Below are positions 1-7,468 of a stretch of 21,570 nt of DNA, one piece after another. This DNA is from Campylobacteraceae bacterium (GTDB lineage Bacteria; Campylobacterota; Campylobacteria; Campylobacterales; Sulfurospirillaceae). Below the pieces are notes generated by a model. That model searched no databases. It was not told the origin of the DNA and saw nothing but the letters and a program-made list of their open reading frames with translations. Where the stretch lies: positions 1 through 21,570 of the forward strand of contig JALUMZ010000295.1 of assembly GCA_027055635.1 (NCBI GenBank), in the 5' to 3' direction. The stretch's first letter is position 1; every line of letters begins with the position of its first letter. Position numbers and translations under genes: made by a program.

Positions 1-167
1 ATCTTAATCTCTCTGGCATATTTTATCATGGAAAATTCTTCTGTGTTTAGATATTGATTTTTCATCTGTACAAAATAAAAAAAACCAGCGGCTAATATCA
101 AAATAGCAACACTCAGAAAATAGATAAGAAAAAATTTTAAAAAAGCTTTTTTTTCATGAGTTTTCAA
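1..167 (-). CDS. Sensor histidine kinase, N-terminal fragment (cut by window edge)
   Basis: A reading frame on the minus strand starts at a TTG (165-167) and stays open to base 1, giving about 55 residues. A short cationic start (KTHEKKAFLKF) is followed by a hydrophobic membrane helix at about residues 8-34 and then a polar, presumably periplasmic stretch. It lies directly downstream of, and overlaps by 14 nt, an OmpR-type response regulator, which is the usual place for the partner kinase. No kinase domain is inside the window, so the assignment rests on position and topology. TTG is the only usable start: the frame has a TAG four codons upstream, the ATG at 155-157 belongs to another frame that stops after six codons, and AGGATA lies 8 nt upstream. 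It would phosphorylate the regulator at 154-807. Confidence 0.65.
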   Translation of the reverse strand, partial: MKTHEKKAFLKFFLIYFLSVAILILAAGFFYFVQMKNQYLNTEEFSMIKYAREIK

Positions 168-807
168 GACGATATCCTATACCTTTTATCGTATCAATCG
201 GCAAACCAATCTTGCGAAGTTTTGTCATATGGACTCTCAAAGCCCCCTCACTCATCTCTTTTCCATCGCCCAAAACATCCAATAGGTATTCTTTTTGGAC
301 TGTCTTATTTAGATTTTGAAATAAAATTCTCGCGATATTTAACTCATACGGAGGAAGAGGTATGAACTTTGAACCACTATAAAGCTCGTCTTTTTCTATA
401 ACAAAACGAAAGTCTCCTACAGTTATCTCATTTGAATATGTATGATACTGCTTTTTTAACAGAGCATTGATGCGTATCAAAAGTTCATCAAAATCAAAGG
501 GCTTTTTTATGTAGTCATCAGCTCCAACCTCAAAACCCTGCGACAAAGATGCGACATCACTAAGAGCTGTGATGAAAATAGCAGGCGTCATATCTCCACT
601 CTCTCTTAAGCTCTTCAAAAGCTCAAATCCATTTAAAAAAGGTACATTTACATCTAAGAGCAAAAGATCAAACTTAGATACAAATGTAGCATCAAGCGCC
701 ATCTCTCCATCCTCTACATGTAGGACTTCAAAATTCTCACTTTCCAACAATTCTATTAGTGTCTCCGATAGGACTTCGTCATCTTCTAATAATAATATTT
801 TTGACAT
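154..807 (-). CDS. OmpR/PhoB-family two-component response regulator
   Basis: This is a DNA-binding response regulator of 217 aa, the normal length for the family. The receiver domain covers about residues 1-115, with acidic pocket E8/D9/D10, phospho-acceptor D52 in LLLLDVNVP, switch residue T80 and conserved K102 in IKKPF. A winged-helix Trans_Reg_C domain covers about 125-215, ending in the typical GIGYRLE turn. It should be phosphorylated by the overlapping downstream kinase and then bind promoter DNA; the stimulus cannot be told from sequence. The start MSKILLLEDDE is canonical. No Shine-Dalgarno is visible before it, and a perfect TATAAT (813-818 on the minus strand) ends only 5 nt before the ATG, so the mRNA may be leaderless. 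Which genes it controls is unknown. Confidence 0.93.
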   Translation of the reverse strand: MSKILLLEDDEVLSETLIELLESENFEVLHVEDGEMALDATFVSKFDLLLLDVNVPFLNGFELLKSLRESGDMTPAIFITALSDVASLSQGFEVGADDYIKKPFDFDELLIRINALLKKQYHTYSNEITVGDFRFVIEKDELYSGSKFIPLPPYELNIARILFQNLNKTVQKEYLLDVLGDGKEMSEGALRVHMTKLRKIGLPIDTIKGIGYRLENS

Positions 808-812
808 ATGAT

Positions 813-818
813 ATTATA
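813..818 (-). promoter_or_regulatory. Putative -10 box for the response regulator operon
   Basis: The minus strand reads TATAAT here, ending 5 nt upstream of the regulator ATG (805-807). Epsilonproteobacterial sigma-70 promoters usually have a good -10 and no conserved -35, and none is seen here. Transcription would start at or next to the start codon. Confidence 0.4.
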
Positions 819-877
819 TAAAAAGATGCATTAGCTTATCGTTAAGGGTAATATTGTCTGGCGGAGCAATAAGATAG

Positions 878-933
878 TTTTAGTCTTATTTAAGGTTTTT
901 TGGAGTATATTTCCAAAAAAATAAGGACTAAAA
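878..933 (+). promoter_or_regulatory. Long imperfect hairpin covering the ribosome binding site of the NifU-like gene
   Basis: The left arm TTTTAGTCTTATT (878-890) pairs with the right arm AATAAGGACTAAAA (920-933), leaving one G bulged. Inside it, TTTTTTGGA (896-904) pairs with TCCAAAAAA (912-920), though the two helices compete for a few bases. The right arm contains the likely Shine-Dalgarno AAGGA (923-927) and ends on the base before the ATG at 934. If it folds in the mRNA it would hide the ribosome binding site. It could be a thermosensor-like or ligand-controlled element, or a protein-binding palindrome in the DNA. Confidence 0.5.
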
Positions 934-1287
934 ATGATATTTAGCGATGAAGAGATTTATAAAGCAGTCAAACACTACCTACCAACCGTAAACGAGTATG
1001 TAAAATCACACGGTGGAAATATAAAACTATTGGGGGCAAAAGACGGCACTATCTATATAGAATTAGCTGGAACTTGCCATGGGTGTTCTATGAGTTTGAT
1101 GACCACAAAGATGGTTGTTCAAAAACAACTTAGAGAATTAATAGATCCCCAATTAACTGTCATAAATGTTGATGGGACAGAACCAAACAAACTACCAAAA
1201 GAGTACTACATAGATGAAAACGATAAAATAGAACTCAACAAAAGCACCAAAGACAAGCTATTTGATAAAATCAAAAAATTTCTCTAG
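934..1287 (+). CDS. NifU C-terminal-domain (Nfu-type) iron-sulfur protein
   Basis: The product is 117 aa. Residues about 5-90 match the NifU C-terminal (Nfu) domain: a predicted helix, GGNIKLL, a strand rich in I/V, then GTCHGCSMS carrying the C48-x-x-C51 pair that binds a transient Fe-S cluster between two monomers, then a helix. It is cytosolic, and such proteins deliver Fe-S clusters to apo-enzymes. About 25 charged residues follow the domain. It is a single gene, separated by 120 nt from petA; the next genes encode a Rieske Fe-S protein and cytochromes, which may be meaningful or chance. The ATG start has AAGGA 7 nt upstream, but that site lies inside the long hairpin at 878-933. The family is clear; client proteins are unknown. 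Confidence 0.88.
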   Translation: MIFSDEEIYKAVKHYLPTVNEYVKSHGGNIKLLGAKDGTIYIELAGTCHGCSMSLMTTKMVVQKQLRELIDPQLTVINVDGTEPNKLPKEYYIDENDKIELNKSTKDKLFDKIKKFL

Positions 1288-1407
1288 CACCCTGTAGCAC
1301 CCTTATATCTCATAATTACTTCTTTTTAGATACAAATATTGATTTATGTCATCTTATTTTAAAACAAAATTAGGTAAAATAGGTAAAATGAAAATGAAAG
1401 GATAGAG

Positions 1408-1917
1408 ATGGCAGTAAAAAAAGAGAGAAGAGACTTTCTTGGTCTTGCCCTTGGTGGCTTTACTACTCTTGGTGGTATAGCAGTTCTTGGTGCAGCTAAA
1501 CGAACTTGGGATCCGCTTCCTAGTGTAAAAGCTGCGGGATATACAACTGTAGATTTAAGTGGTGCACAACCAAATGTTTTAAATGTTGAGAAATGGAGAG
1601 GTAAACCTATATTTATCTTAAAAAAAACAGCTGATATGAAAAAAGATGACAGAGATATCATGGTAGGCAAAGATAGGTTTTTTATAGCTATAGGGCTTTG
1701 TACCCATCTTGGTTGTATCCCTTCTTATTTTCCTAAACAAAAGAAATTTATCTGTGCCTGTCATGGTGGACAATTTGACACAGCGGGTCGCGTGCTAAAA
1801 GCTCCTCCTCCGATACCTTTACATATTCCACCTTTTAAGGTAGATGGAACAAAGATAGTTCTTGGTGAGGCAGGTGCAGAGTACAAAAAAATGGAAGCCG
1901 CTGGCTTAACAGTATAA
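1408..1917 (+). CDS. petA: Ubiquinol-cytochrome c reductase Rieske iron-sulfur subunit
   Basis: This is the 169-aa high-potential [2Fe-2S] subunit of the cytochrome bc1 complex, taking one electron from quinol and passing it to the c-type cytochrome. A twin-arginine motif RRDFLGLALGG (from residue 7) plus a hydrophobic stretch to about 30 forms an uncleaved Tat signal-anchor. The Rieske fold has box I CTHLGC (C98, H100, C103) and box II CACHGG (C116, C118, H119). By family analogy C98, H100, C116 and H119 bind the cluster and C103-C118 forms the disulfide. It is the first gene of petABC; petB follows after about 10 nt. AAGGATAG lies just upstream of the ATG. No confident promoter is seen in 1288-1407, which holds only short AT-rich direct repeats (AGGTAAAAT twice). 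Confidence 0.96.
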   Translation: MAVKKERRDFLGLALGGFTTLGGIAVLGAAKRTWDPLPSVKAAGYTTVDLSGAQPNVLNVEKWRGKPIFILKKTADMKKDDRDIMVGKDRFFIAIGLCTHLGCIPSYFPKQKKFICACHGGQFDTAGRVLKAPPPIPLHIPPFKVDGTKIVLGEAGAEYKKMEAAGLTV

Positions 1918-1927
1918 GGGAGGATTG

Positions 1928-3154
1928 ATGGCACATTTTACGAAAGCGACAAGTATCCAAGACTGGCTAAACCAAAGACTTGCAGTTGATACTGTTAAAA
2001 AAGCTTTGGCAACAGAGTATTGGATACCTAAAAATATAAACTTTTTATGGGCAATGGGCATGATTCTAGCAGCCACTTTTGGCGTGCTTCTAATTTCTGG
2101 TATTTTCTTACTGATGTATTATAAACCAGATACAAAACTTGCATTTGACAGTGTAAACTATGTGATAATGAGTCAAGTCGGTTATGGCTGGCTTTGGAGA
2201 CATATTCACGGTGTCGCTGCATCTGTAGTATTTCTTATCATATATATACATATGTTTACTGGGATTTATTATGGTAGTTACAAAAAAGGCAGAGAGATGA
2301 TTTGGATCTCTGGAATGCTTCTTTTTGTTACTTTTTCAGCTGAAGCTTTTAGTGGCTATATGCTACCATGGGGACAGATGAGCTATTGGGCCGGTATGGT
2401 TATCACAAATATCTTTAGTCTAGGTTCCTTAAACCTAAATGGTTTGGTTGAGTGGATTAGAGGTGGTTATGTACCAGGAGATGCTTATCTTACAAGATTT
2501 TTTATGCTACATGTTTTACTTCTTCCATTGGTTATAATGGCATTGATCGTATTTCACTTCGCAACTCTTAGAATTCCACATGTTAATAATCAAGACGGTG
2601 AAGAGATAGATTTCAAAGAGGAGAGCGAAAAATACCTTAGCGGTGATACAAAACACTCAAAAGTCATAAGATTTCAATTTGACTTTTTAAGCAAGGATAT
2701 AGTTGTTCTTGGATTTTACTTTATATTTTTCTTTTATTTAGTATTTTACCATTTTGAATTTGCTATGGATCCTGTTAACTTTGATCCTGCAAACGGTCTA
2801 AAAACTCCGACTCATATCTATCCTGAGTGGTACTTCTTGTGGAGTTATGAGATATTAAGACCATTTCCAAAAAATCCTGGTCTTATCGCTTTTGGCTTTG
2901 CACAAGTAATTTATCTACTTCTTCCTTTCTTAGATAGAAGTCCAAATGTTGCTCCTGCAAGTAAAAGAGGTATATTTAAAGTATGGTTTTGGTTACTTCT
3001 AATCAATATGCTTGCATTGACAATACTCGGTAAACTACCGCCTGTTGGAGTCTATACTACTTATGGAACTATTGCGGCTTATTTCTTTATAGCCTTATGG
3101 ATAGCACTTCCAATCATCACAAAAATGGAAAAGCCAATAGGAGGTAAGAAATAA
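1928..3154 (+). CDS. petB: Cytochrome b subunit of the bc1 complex
   Basis: This is the 408-aa integral membrane cytochrome b carrying both quinone sites and two b hemes. It is a full-length fused cytochrome b, not the split b6/subunit IV form. Heme-ligand candidates are H94 and H108 in the second helix (RHIHG and IYIHM) and H195 and H210 in the fourth. The second pair is 15 apart, the spacing usual for cytochrome b6 rather than the 14 of mitochondrial cytochrome b. The Qo-site PEWY is intact at 299-302. About eight membrane helices are visible. The frame also allows a TTG at 1925, but GGGAGGA (1918-1924) would abut it, so the ATG at 1928 is preferred. The stop codon shares its last base with the petC start (TAATG), suggesting translational coupling. 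Confidence 0.97.
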   Translation: MAHFTKATSIQDWLNQRLAVDTVKKALATEYWIPKNINFLWAMGMILAATFGVLLISGIFLLMYYKPDTKLAFDSVNYVIMSQVGYGWLWRHIHGVAASVVFLIIYIHMFTGIYYGSYKKGREMIWISGMLLFVTFSAEAFSGYMLPWGQMSYWAGMVITNIFSLGSLNLNGLVEWIRGGYVPGDAYLTRFFMLHVLLLPLVIMALIVFHFATLRIPHVNNQDGEEIDFKEESEKYLSGDTKHSKVIRFQFDFLSKDIVVLGFYFIFFFYLVFYHFEFAMDPVNFDPANGLKTPTHIYPEWYFLWSYEILRPFPKNPGLIAFGFAQVIYLLLPFLDRSPNVAPASKRGIFKVWFWLLLINMLALTILGKLPPVGVYTTYGTIAAYFFIALWIALPIITKMEKPIGGKK

Positions 3155-4104
3155 TGAAAGAGTTAAAAATACTAATAATAGTCATATTCTTCTCTCTCTT
3201 GACATATTGGGGAGTTGAACCTTTTGCGCATAGCAAAATGCACAAACATGTAGAAGATAAAAATTTCGCATACAATGATTTACCTACATTAACAAAAAAA
3301 GGTGATGTAAAAAGAGGTGAAGCTTTAGTGATGGGTGCTGGTGCATGTCTTGGATGTCACAGTATAAAATCAAAAGGTATGCCTGCGCCAATGGATCCAA
3401 ATACTGCAGCAGCTAGCTATGGAGTAAACCCGCCTGACTTAAGTAATGTCGGTGCACTTTTTGATGAGAGATTTTTAGCTCAACTGATCAAAGATCCTGT
3501 AAAAGCTTTAAAGTTAGAGCATAAATTTGATGGAAAAACAAGATCGTTTCCTATGCCGGCATTTTACGGTGCAGGCGGAGACAAAGAGCAAGAGATAGCT
3601 GATATGGTTGCCTATCTTAAATCAATAGCCCCACAAGAGGTAACTCCAAAAGAGGCTTATGTTGCAAGTTGTGGTAGATGTCATGCAAATAGATACGGTA
3701 AGTACGAGCAGATAGGATTTGTTCCGAAGACCAAATCAAATATCAAAACAAATCAAGATATAGATTTGCTAAAGTTCAAGGAGAAGGTAGCTGAATATCA
3801 AGGTCATTTAGCTGACTACATGGGTAAACTTCCTCCTGATCTTTCTATCATTATAAGAGCTAGAAGTGAAGATTTCTTGAAAACTTTCATAGAGGATCCT
3901 CAAAGCCAATTACCTGGAACTGCTATGCCAAGAGTTGGTCTAACAAAAGAGGGTTTTGAAAAGGTAACTTCATACCTAGAAGAGACCGGTGATCCAAGCA
4001 AACCTGCTCGTGATGCACTCGGTATAAAAGTAATAGGCTTTTTTGTAATATTTACAATACTTGCACTATTATGGAAAAGATCAGTGTGGAAAGATCTACA
4101 CTAA
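3154..4104 (+). CDS. petC: Di-heme cytochrome c subunit of the bc1 complex
   Basis: The product is 316 aa with two CxxCH heme-attachment sites, CLGCH (C65, C68, H69) and CGRCH (C173, C176, H177). Methionines in MP contexts (M134 and M258) are candidate sixth ligands for the two domains. A hydrophobic N-terminal segment (about 6-20) sends it to the periplasm and a C-terminal helix (about 292-308) anchors it. It takes the place of cytochrome c1: electrons pass from Rieske through the two hemes to soluble c-type carriers. Two fused mono-heme domains in this position are a known trait of epsilonproteobacterial bc1 complexes. It is the last gene of the operon, overlapping petB by one base and followed by a hairpin. 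Confidence 0.95.
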   Translation: MKELKILIIVIFFSLLTYWGVEPFAHSKMHKHVEDKNFAYNDLPTLTKKGDVKRGEALVMGAGACLGCHSIKSKGMPAPMDPNTAAASYGVNPPDLSNVGALFDERFLAQLIKDPVKALKLEHKFDGKTRSFPMPAFYGAGGDKEQEIADMVAYLKSIAPQEVTPKEAYVASCGRCHANRYGKYEQIGFVPKTKSNIKTNQDIDLLKFKEKVAEYQGHLADYMGKLPPDLSIIIRARSEDFLKTFIEDPQSQLPGTAMPRVGLTKEGFEKVTSYLEETGDPSKPARDALGIKVIGFFVIFTILALLWKRSVWKDLH

Positions 4105-4112
4105 AACATACA

Positions 4113-4145
4113 AATCCCCGTCTAGTATTTATCTAGATGGGGGTT
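4113..4145. terminator. Hairpin terminator between the convergent petC and accA
   Basis: AATCCCCGTCTAG pairs with CTAGATGGGGGTT around a 7-nt loop, with two G-U pairs in the plus-strand RNA. It begins 8 nt after the petC stop. The U-tract is poor on both strands, so it may act mainly as a 3' end stabiliser or a weak bidirectional terminator. A second copy of ATGGGGGTTA lies at 4164-4173 and could pair with the same CCCC arm. Confidence 0.6.
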
Positions 4146-4188
4146 AATAACAGTTAAATGTATATGGGGGTTATTTTAGAGGCGTCTT

Positions 4189-5139
4189 TTACTTAGATTG
4201 TTCTTTATCTTCGTAGGCACCAATAGATAGTATCTTTTCAACTCTTCTTTTTACTCTCTCTTCATCACTAATAGCACTCATATCTTCTAAAAATTTTAGA
4301 AAATACTCCTTGATAGCATTTGCAGAACCGAGCTTATCTCTATGAGCCCCAACGATCGGCTCTTCCAAAACTTCATCAATTAAGCCCATCTTGTGTAAAT
4401 CATCTGCTGTAATCTTCATGGCTTTTGTAGCAGCCTCTTGTTTAAGTGGATCATTCCAAAGAATCGCAGCACATCCCTCAGGTGATATAACAGAAAAGAC
4501 AGAATACTTCATCATTACAAGTCTATCAGCAACTCCAAGAGCCAAAGCTCCGCCACTGCCACCTTCACCTATAACGATGGAGAGTATCTTTGTCTTTAAA
4601 TCACTTAATTCAAAGAGATTTCTTGCTATTGCCTCACTTTGACCTCTCTCTTCTGCCTCAAGACCGGGAAATGCACCCGGAGTATCTATAAGAAAGAGTA
4701 TAGGTATATCAAATTTTTCTGCCATCTTGGCAATTCTAAGAGCTTTTCTGTAGCCCTCTGGATGAGGCATACCAAAATTTCTTTTTAGTTTATACTTTGT
4801 ACCTCTACCTTTTTGCTGACCTATGAGTATGACTTTTTTTCCACCGATATAACCCAAGTAAGCAAGCACAGCTTGGTCATCACGAAAAGCTCTGTCTCCA
4901 TGAATTTGATATCCATCATCCAAAATCAATCTTACATAATCCATAAAATATGGACGATCAGGATGGCGGGCAAGTTGAAGTTTTTGATAATCATCAAGAT
5001 TTTTATATACTTTAGAGACCTCTTTTTTCAGATTTTTCTCTAAAATTTCTATTGCTGGAGTATCTCCTTTGATTTTAGCACTAGATATTGCTTCATCCAA
5101 CTCTTTTATGTTGTGCTCAAAATCAAGATATGTTGCCAT
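4189..5139 (-). CDS. accA: Acetyl-CoA carboxylase carboxyltransferase subunit alpha
   Basis: This 316-aa protein, of typical length, pairs with AccD to transfer the carboxyl group from carboxybiotin to acetyl-CoA, making the malonyl-CoA used in fatty-acid synthesis. Family hallmarks are the helical N-terminus (YLDFEHNIKELDEAI), RHPDRPYFMDYV, GDRAFRDDQA, the GRGTKYKLKRNFGMPHPEGYRKALR block, DTPGAFPG, and the glycine-rich GEGGSGGALALG oxyanion region. It is cytosolic. It is the last gene of the minus-strand operon, 8 nt downstream of fabF, with AGGAAAT before its ATG. accD is not in the window. Confidence 0.97.
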   Translation of the reverse strand: MATYLDFEHNIKELDEAISSAKIKGDTPAIEILEKNLKKEVSKVYKNLDDYQKLQLARHPDRPYFMDYVRLILDDGYQIHGDRAFRDDQAVLAYLGYIGGKKVILIGQQKGRGTKYKLKRNFGMPHPEGYRKALRIAKMAEKFDIPILFLIDTPGAFPGLEAEERGQSEAIARNLFELSDLKTKILSIVIGEGGSGGALALGVADRLVMMKYSVFSVISPEGCAAILWNDPLKQEAATKAMKITADDLHKMGLIDEVLEEPIVGAHRDKLGSANAIKEYFLKFLEDMSAISDEERVKRRVEKILSIGAYEDKEQSK

Positions 5140-5147
5140 TTAATTTC

Positions 5148-6356
5148 CTAAATTTTTTTAAAAATAACAGAGCCATTAGTACCACCGAAACCAAATGAGT
5201 TGCTCATCACTATTTGCGTATCAATTTTTCTAGCTTTGTTTGGTATATAGTCTAAATCACAATTAGGATCTGGATTTGTAAGATTTATAGTTGGTGGTAG
5301 TATTTTATCTCTTAGTGCCATCAAACAAACCACAGCTTCAATAGCTCCAGCTGCCCCTAAGCAGTGTCCAATTTGACCTTTAGTAGAACTTACCAAAGGT
5401 ATATCATCTCCAAAAAGTTTTTTGATAGCAGCAGTCTCATTTTTGTCATTTGCTGCCGTGCTTGTTCCGTGCGCATTTATATAATCAACTTTTGGTTTTC
5501 CTGCCATCTCATAAGCAGCTCTCATAGCTCTAAAAGCACCATCAGGGTCTGGTGTAGTTATATGATAAGCATCACCACTCTCACCGAAACCTATCAACTC
5601 CCCATATATATGTGCTCCTCTTTGAAGGGCATCTTCATAAGACTCAAGCACAAGAGCTCCCGCACCTTCACCCATCACAAAACCATCTCTGTCTTTATCA
5701 AAAGGTCTTGAGGCAAGTAGAGGTTCGTCATTTCTTGTTGAGAGTGCTTTCATAGATGAAAAACCACCAACTCCAACAGCACATATCGCTGCTTCTGCAC
5801 CAACTACAAGCATTTTATCAGCACCGCCAAGCATAATTGTTTTTGCTGCTGCACTTATAGCATGGGTACCGGCAGCACAAGCTGTAACACTTGAAATATT
5901 AGGACCTTTGATTTTATGCTCTATCGCAACAAAACCACCCAACATATTTACAAGAGCTGAGGGAATAAAAAATGGAGAAATTCTTCTTGGACCTCTATTT
6001 TCACAAACTAAAGAGTTTTTTTCTATAGCTATAAGCCCACCTATACCTGAAGCTGAACTGACACCAAATCTATCTCCATCATAAGAATCAAATTTTGCAT
6101 CCTGCATCGCCTCTGTAGCTGCTTTTATACCTAGCTGGATAAATCTATCGGCTTTTTTAACATCTTTTGGATTCATAATAGTTTTTGGATCAAAATCAGT
6201 TATTTCACCAGCAATCTTCACAGAATGATTAGTTGTATCAAATGAACTAATCCTTTTAATGCCACACTCTCCATCAACTATGGCCTTAAAAGAACTCTCC
6301 TTGTCAGAACCAACTGAATTTATCATACCCAAACCGGTAACTACCACTCTTTTCAA
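5148..6356 (-). CDS. fabF: 3-oxoacyl-[acyl-carrier-protein] synthase II
   Basis: This 402-aa thiolase-fold condensing enzyme elongates acyl-ACP with malonyl-ACP. The catalytic triad is complete: C160 in VTACAAGTHA, H296 in NAHGTST and H331 in GQIGHCLGAAGA, with the gating loop SNSFGFGGTN near the C-terminus. Cys-His-His with this length fits FabF/FabB rather than FabH. It lies between acpP upstream and accA downstream. It is separated from acpP by a strong intrinsic terminator (6378-6410), so its transcript level is probably below that of acpP. AAGGAG is visible upstream of the ATG. Confidence 0.97.
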   Translation of the reverse strand: MKRVVVTGLGMINSVGSDKESSFKAIVDGECGIKRISSFDTTNHSVKIAGEITDFDPKTIMNPKDVKKADRFIQLGIKAATEAMQDAKFDSYDGDRFGVSSASGIGGLIAIEKNSLVCENRGPRRISPFFIPSALVNMLGGFVAIEHKIKGPNISSVTACAAGTHAISAAAKTIMLGGADKMLVVGAEAAICAVGVGGFSSMKALSTRNDEPLLASRPFDKDRDGFVMGEGAGALVLESYEDALQRGAHIYGELIGFGESGDAYHITTPDPDGAFRAMRAAYEMAGKPKVDYINAHGTSTAANDKNETAAIKKLFGDDIPLVSSTKGQIGHCLGAAGAIEAVVCLMALRDKILPPTINLTNPDPNCDLDYIPNKARKIDTQIVMSNSFGFGGTNGSVIFKKI

Positions 6357-6377
6357 AATAACTCCTTAGTTTCAAAC

Positions 6378-6410
6378 AAAAAATACACTAAGCACAAAGT
6401 GCCTAGTGTA
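6378..6410 (-). terminator. Intrinsic terminator between acpP and fabF, inside the operon
   Basis: On the minus strand TACACTAGGCAC, loop TTT, GTGCTTAGTGTA (6384-6410) forms a 12-bp stem with one mismatch, followed by six T (6378-6383). This is the best intrinsic terminator in the window. It lies 19 nt after the acpP stop and 22 nt before the fabF start, so it should attenuate fabF-accA relative to acpP. Confidence 0.75.
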
Positions 6411-6429
6411 AAAAAATTTAATTATATTT

Positions 6430-6660
6430 TTATTTGTGTTCTTCTATATATTTTATAGCATCGTTGACTGTAATGATTTTTTCAGCATCTGTATCTGGAA
6501 TCTCAATATCAAATTTTTCTTCCAATGCCATAACCAACTCTACTACATCCAATGAATCAGCACCTAAATCTTCTACAAACTTAGACTCTTCTTTTACTTC
6601 ATCAGGATTTACATTTAATTGCTCAACAACTACTTCTTTTACTTCTTCAATTAGTGCCAT
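6430..6660 (-). CDS. acpP: Acyl carrier protein
   Basis: This 76-aa acidic, helical protein carries growing acyl chains on a 4'-phosphopantetheine arm. The attachment serine is S36 in the signature LGADSLDVVEL, followed by the acidic recognition helix II. The frame can be extended to a GTG at 6663, but AAGGAG lies 6 nt from the ATG at 6660 and only 3 nt from the GTG, so ATG is chosen. fabG lies upstream and fabF downstream, and an intrinsic terminator follows at once. A TAGAAT in the gap to fabG may give it its own promoter. Together these fit the very high demand for ACP compared with the enzymes. Confidence 0.97.
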   Translation of the reverse strand: MALIEEVKEVVVEQLNVNPDEVKEESKFVEDLGADSLDVVELVMALEEKFDIEIPDTDAEKIITVNDAIKYIEEHK

Positions 6661-6686
6661 CACTAACTCCTTTAAAAATTTTTATT

Positions 6687-6692
6687 ATTCTA
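6687..6692 (-). promoter_or_regulatory. Possible -10 box of an internal acpP promoter
   Basis: The minus strand reads TAGAAT in a T/A-rich 54-nt gap between fabG and acpP, about 26 nt before the acpP ATG. There is no clear -35, as is common in this phylum. The call is weak and rests on position and the paired downstream terminator. Confidence 0.3.
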
Positions 6693-6714
6693 TCTAAAAA
6701 AACTTTAAAATAGA

Positions 6715-7458
6715 CTACATGTACATTCCGCCATTTACTTTTAAAACAACTCCCGTGAGATATGAGGCATTATCACTTAGCAAAAATGCAACACTTTGTG
6801 CCACATCTTCTGCTCTTCCAAATCTCTTTAATGGAATTTTGTCTGTATATACTTTTTTCATATCGTCACTTAGATTTTCAGTCATCTCTGTCTCTATAAA
6901 TCCCGGCGTTATAGCGTTACATCTTATTCCTCTTGCACTTGCCTCAAGGGCAAAGCTTTTGGTCATTGCTATGAGTCCGCCTTTGCTTGCACTATAATTT
7001 ACCTGTCCTACATTTCCTGTTTCGCCAATGATAGACGAAATATTTACTATAGCTCCATATCTCTTTTTATTCATCGCTTTTAGAGCTTCTCTGCAACCAA
7101 TAAAAGCAGAAGTTAGATTTACCTTTAGTACCGACTCAAAATCTTCAGTTTTCATTCTAATAGCTAACTTATCATTTGTAATACCTGCATTATTAACAAG
7201 ATAAGACAATTCTCCATCAGACTCAACTATAGTCTTTATACTCTGGATAAAAGCCTGTTCATCAGCTATATCAAAACCGATAACAGCAGCAACCCCGCCA
7301 CCATTCTCAATCTCACTTTTAAGGGCATCTGCCTCTTGGGGACGAGAACGGTAGTTTATCCAAACCTTTAAACCATACCCGGCTAAAGTTAAGGCAATTT
7401 GCCTGCCAATACCACTTGCCGCGCCTGTAACTAAAACATTTTTACCTTTAAATTTCAT
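6715..7458 (-). CDS. fabG: 3-oxoacyl-[acyl-carrier-protein] reductase
   Basis: This 247-aa short-chain dehydrogenase/reductase performs the NADPH-dependent first reduction of the elongation cycle. It has a Rossmann fold with cofactor loop TGAASGIGR (residues 11-19), NNAG at 89-92, and catalytic S142, Y155 and K159 (YSASK). The C-terminal KVNGGMYM matches the usual FabG ending. Its place between gpmI and acpP-fabF-accA supports FabG over other SDR functions. AAGGATAT precedes the ATG, and only 10 nt separate it from gpmI. Confidence 0.95.
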   Translation of the reverse strand: MKFKGKNVLVTGAASGIGRQIALTLAGYGLKVWINYRSRPQEADALKSEIENGGGVAAVIGFDIADEQAFIQSIKTIVESDGELSYLVNNAGITNDKLAIRMKTEDFESVLKVNLTSAFIGCREALKAMNKKRYGAIVNISSIIGETGNVGQVNYSASKGGLIAMTKSFALEASARGIRCNAITPGFIETEMTENLSDDMKKVYTDKIPLKRFGRAEDVAQSVAFLLSDNASYLTGVVLKVNGGMYM

Positions 7459-7468
7459 ATATATCCTT

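Noticed and set aside
154..811. Plus-strand open frames opposite the response regulator
   Set aside because: They are antisense shadows of a clear OmpR-family gene and lack domains and ribosome binding sites.
1288..1407. Short tandem repeats (GTAGCACCC-like near 1290-1303; AGGTAAAAT twice near 1371-1389) before petA
   Set aside because: Very short and AT-biased; no operator symmetry or -10/-35 pair that I could defend.
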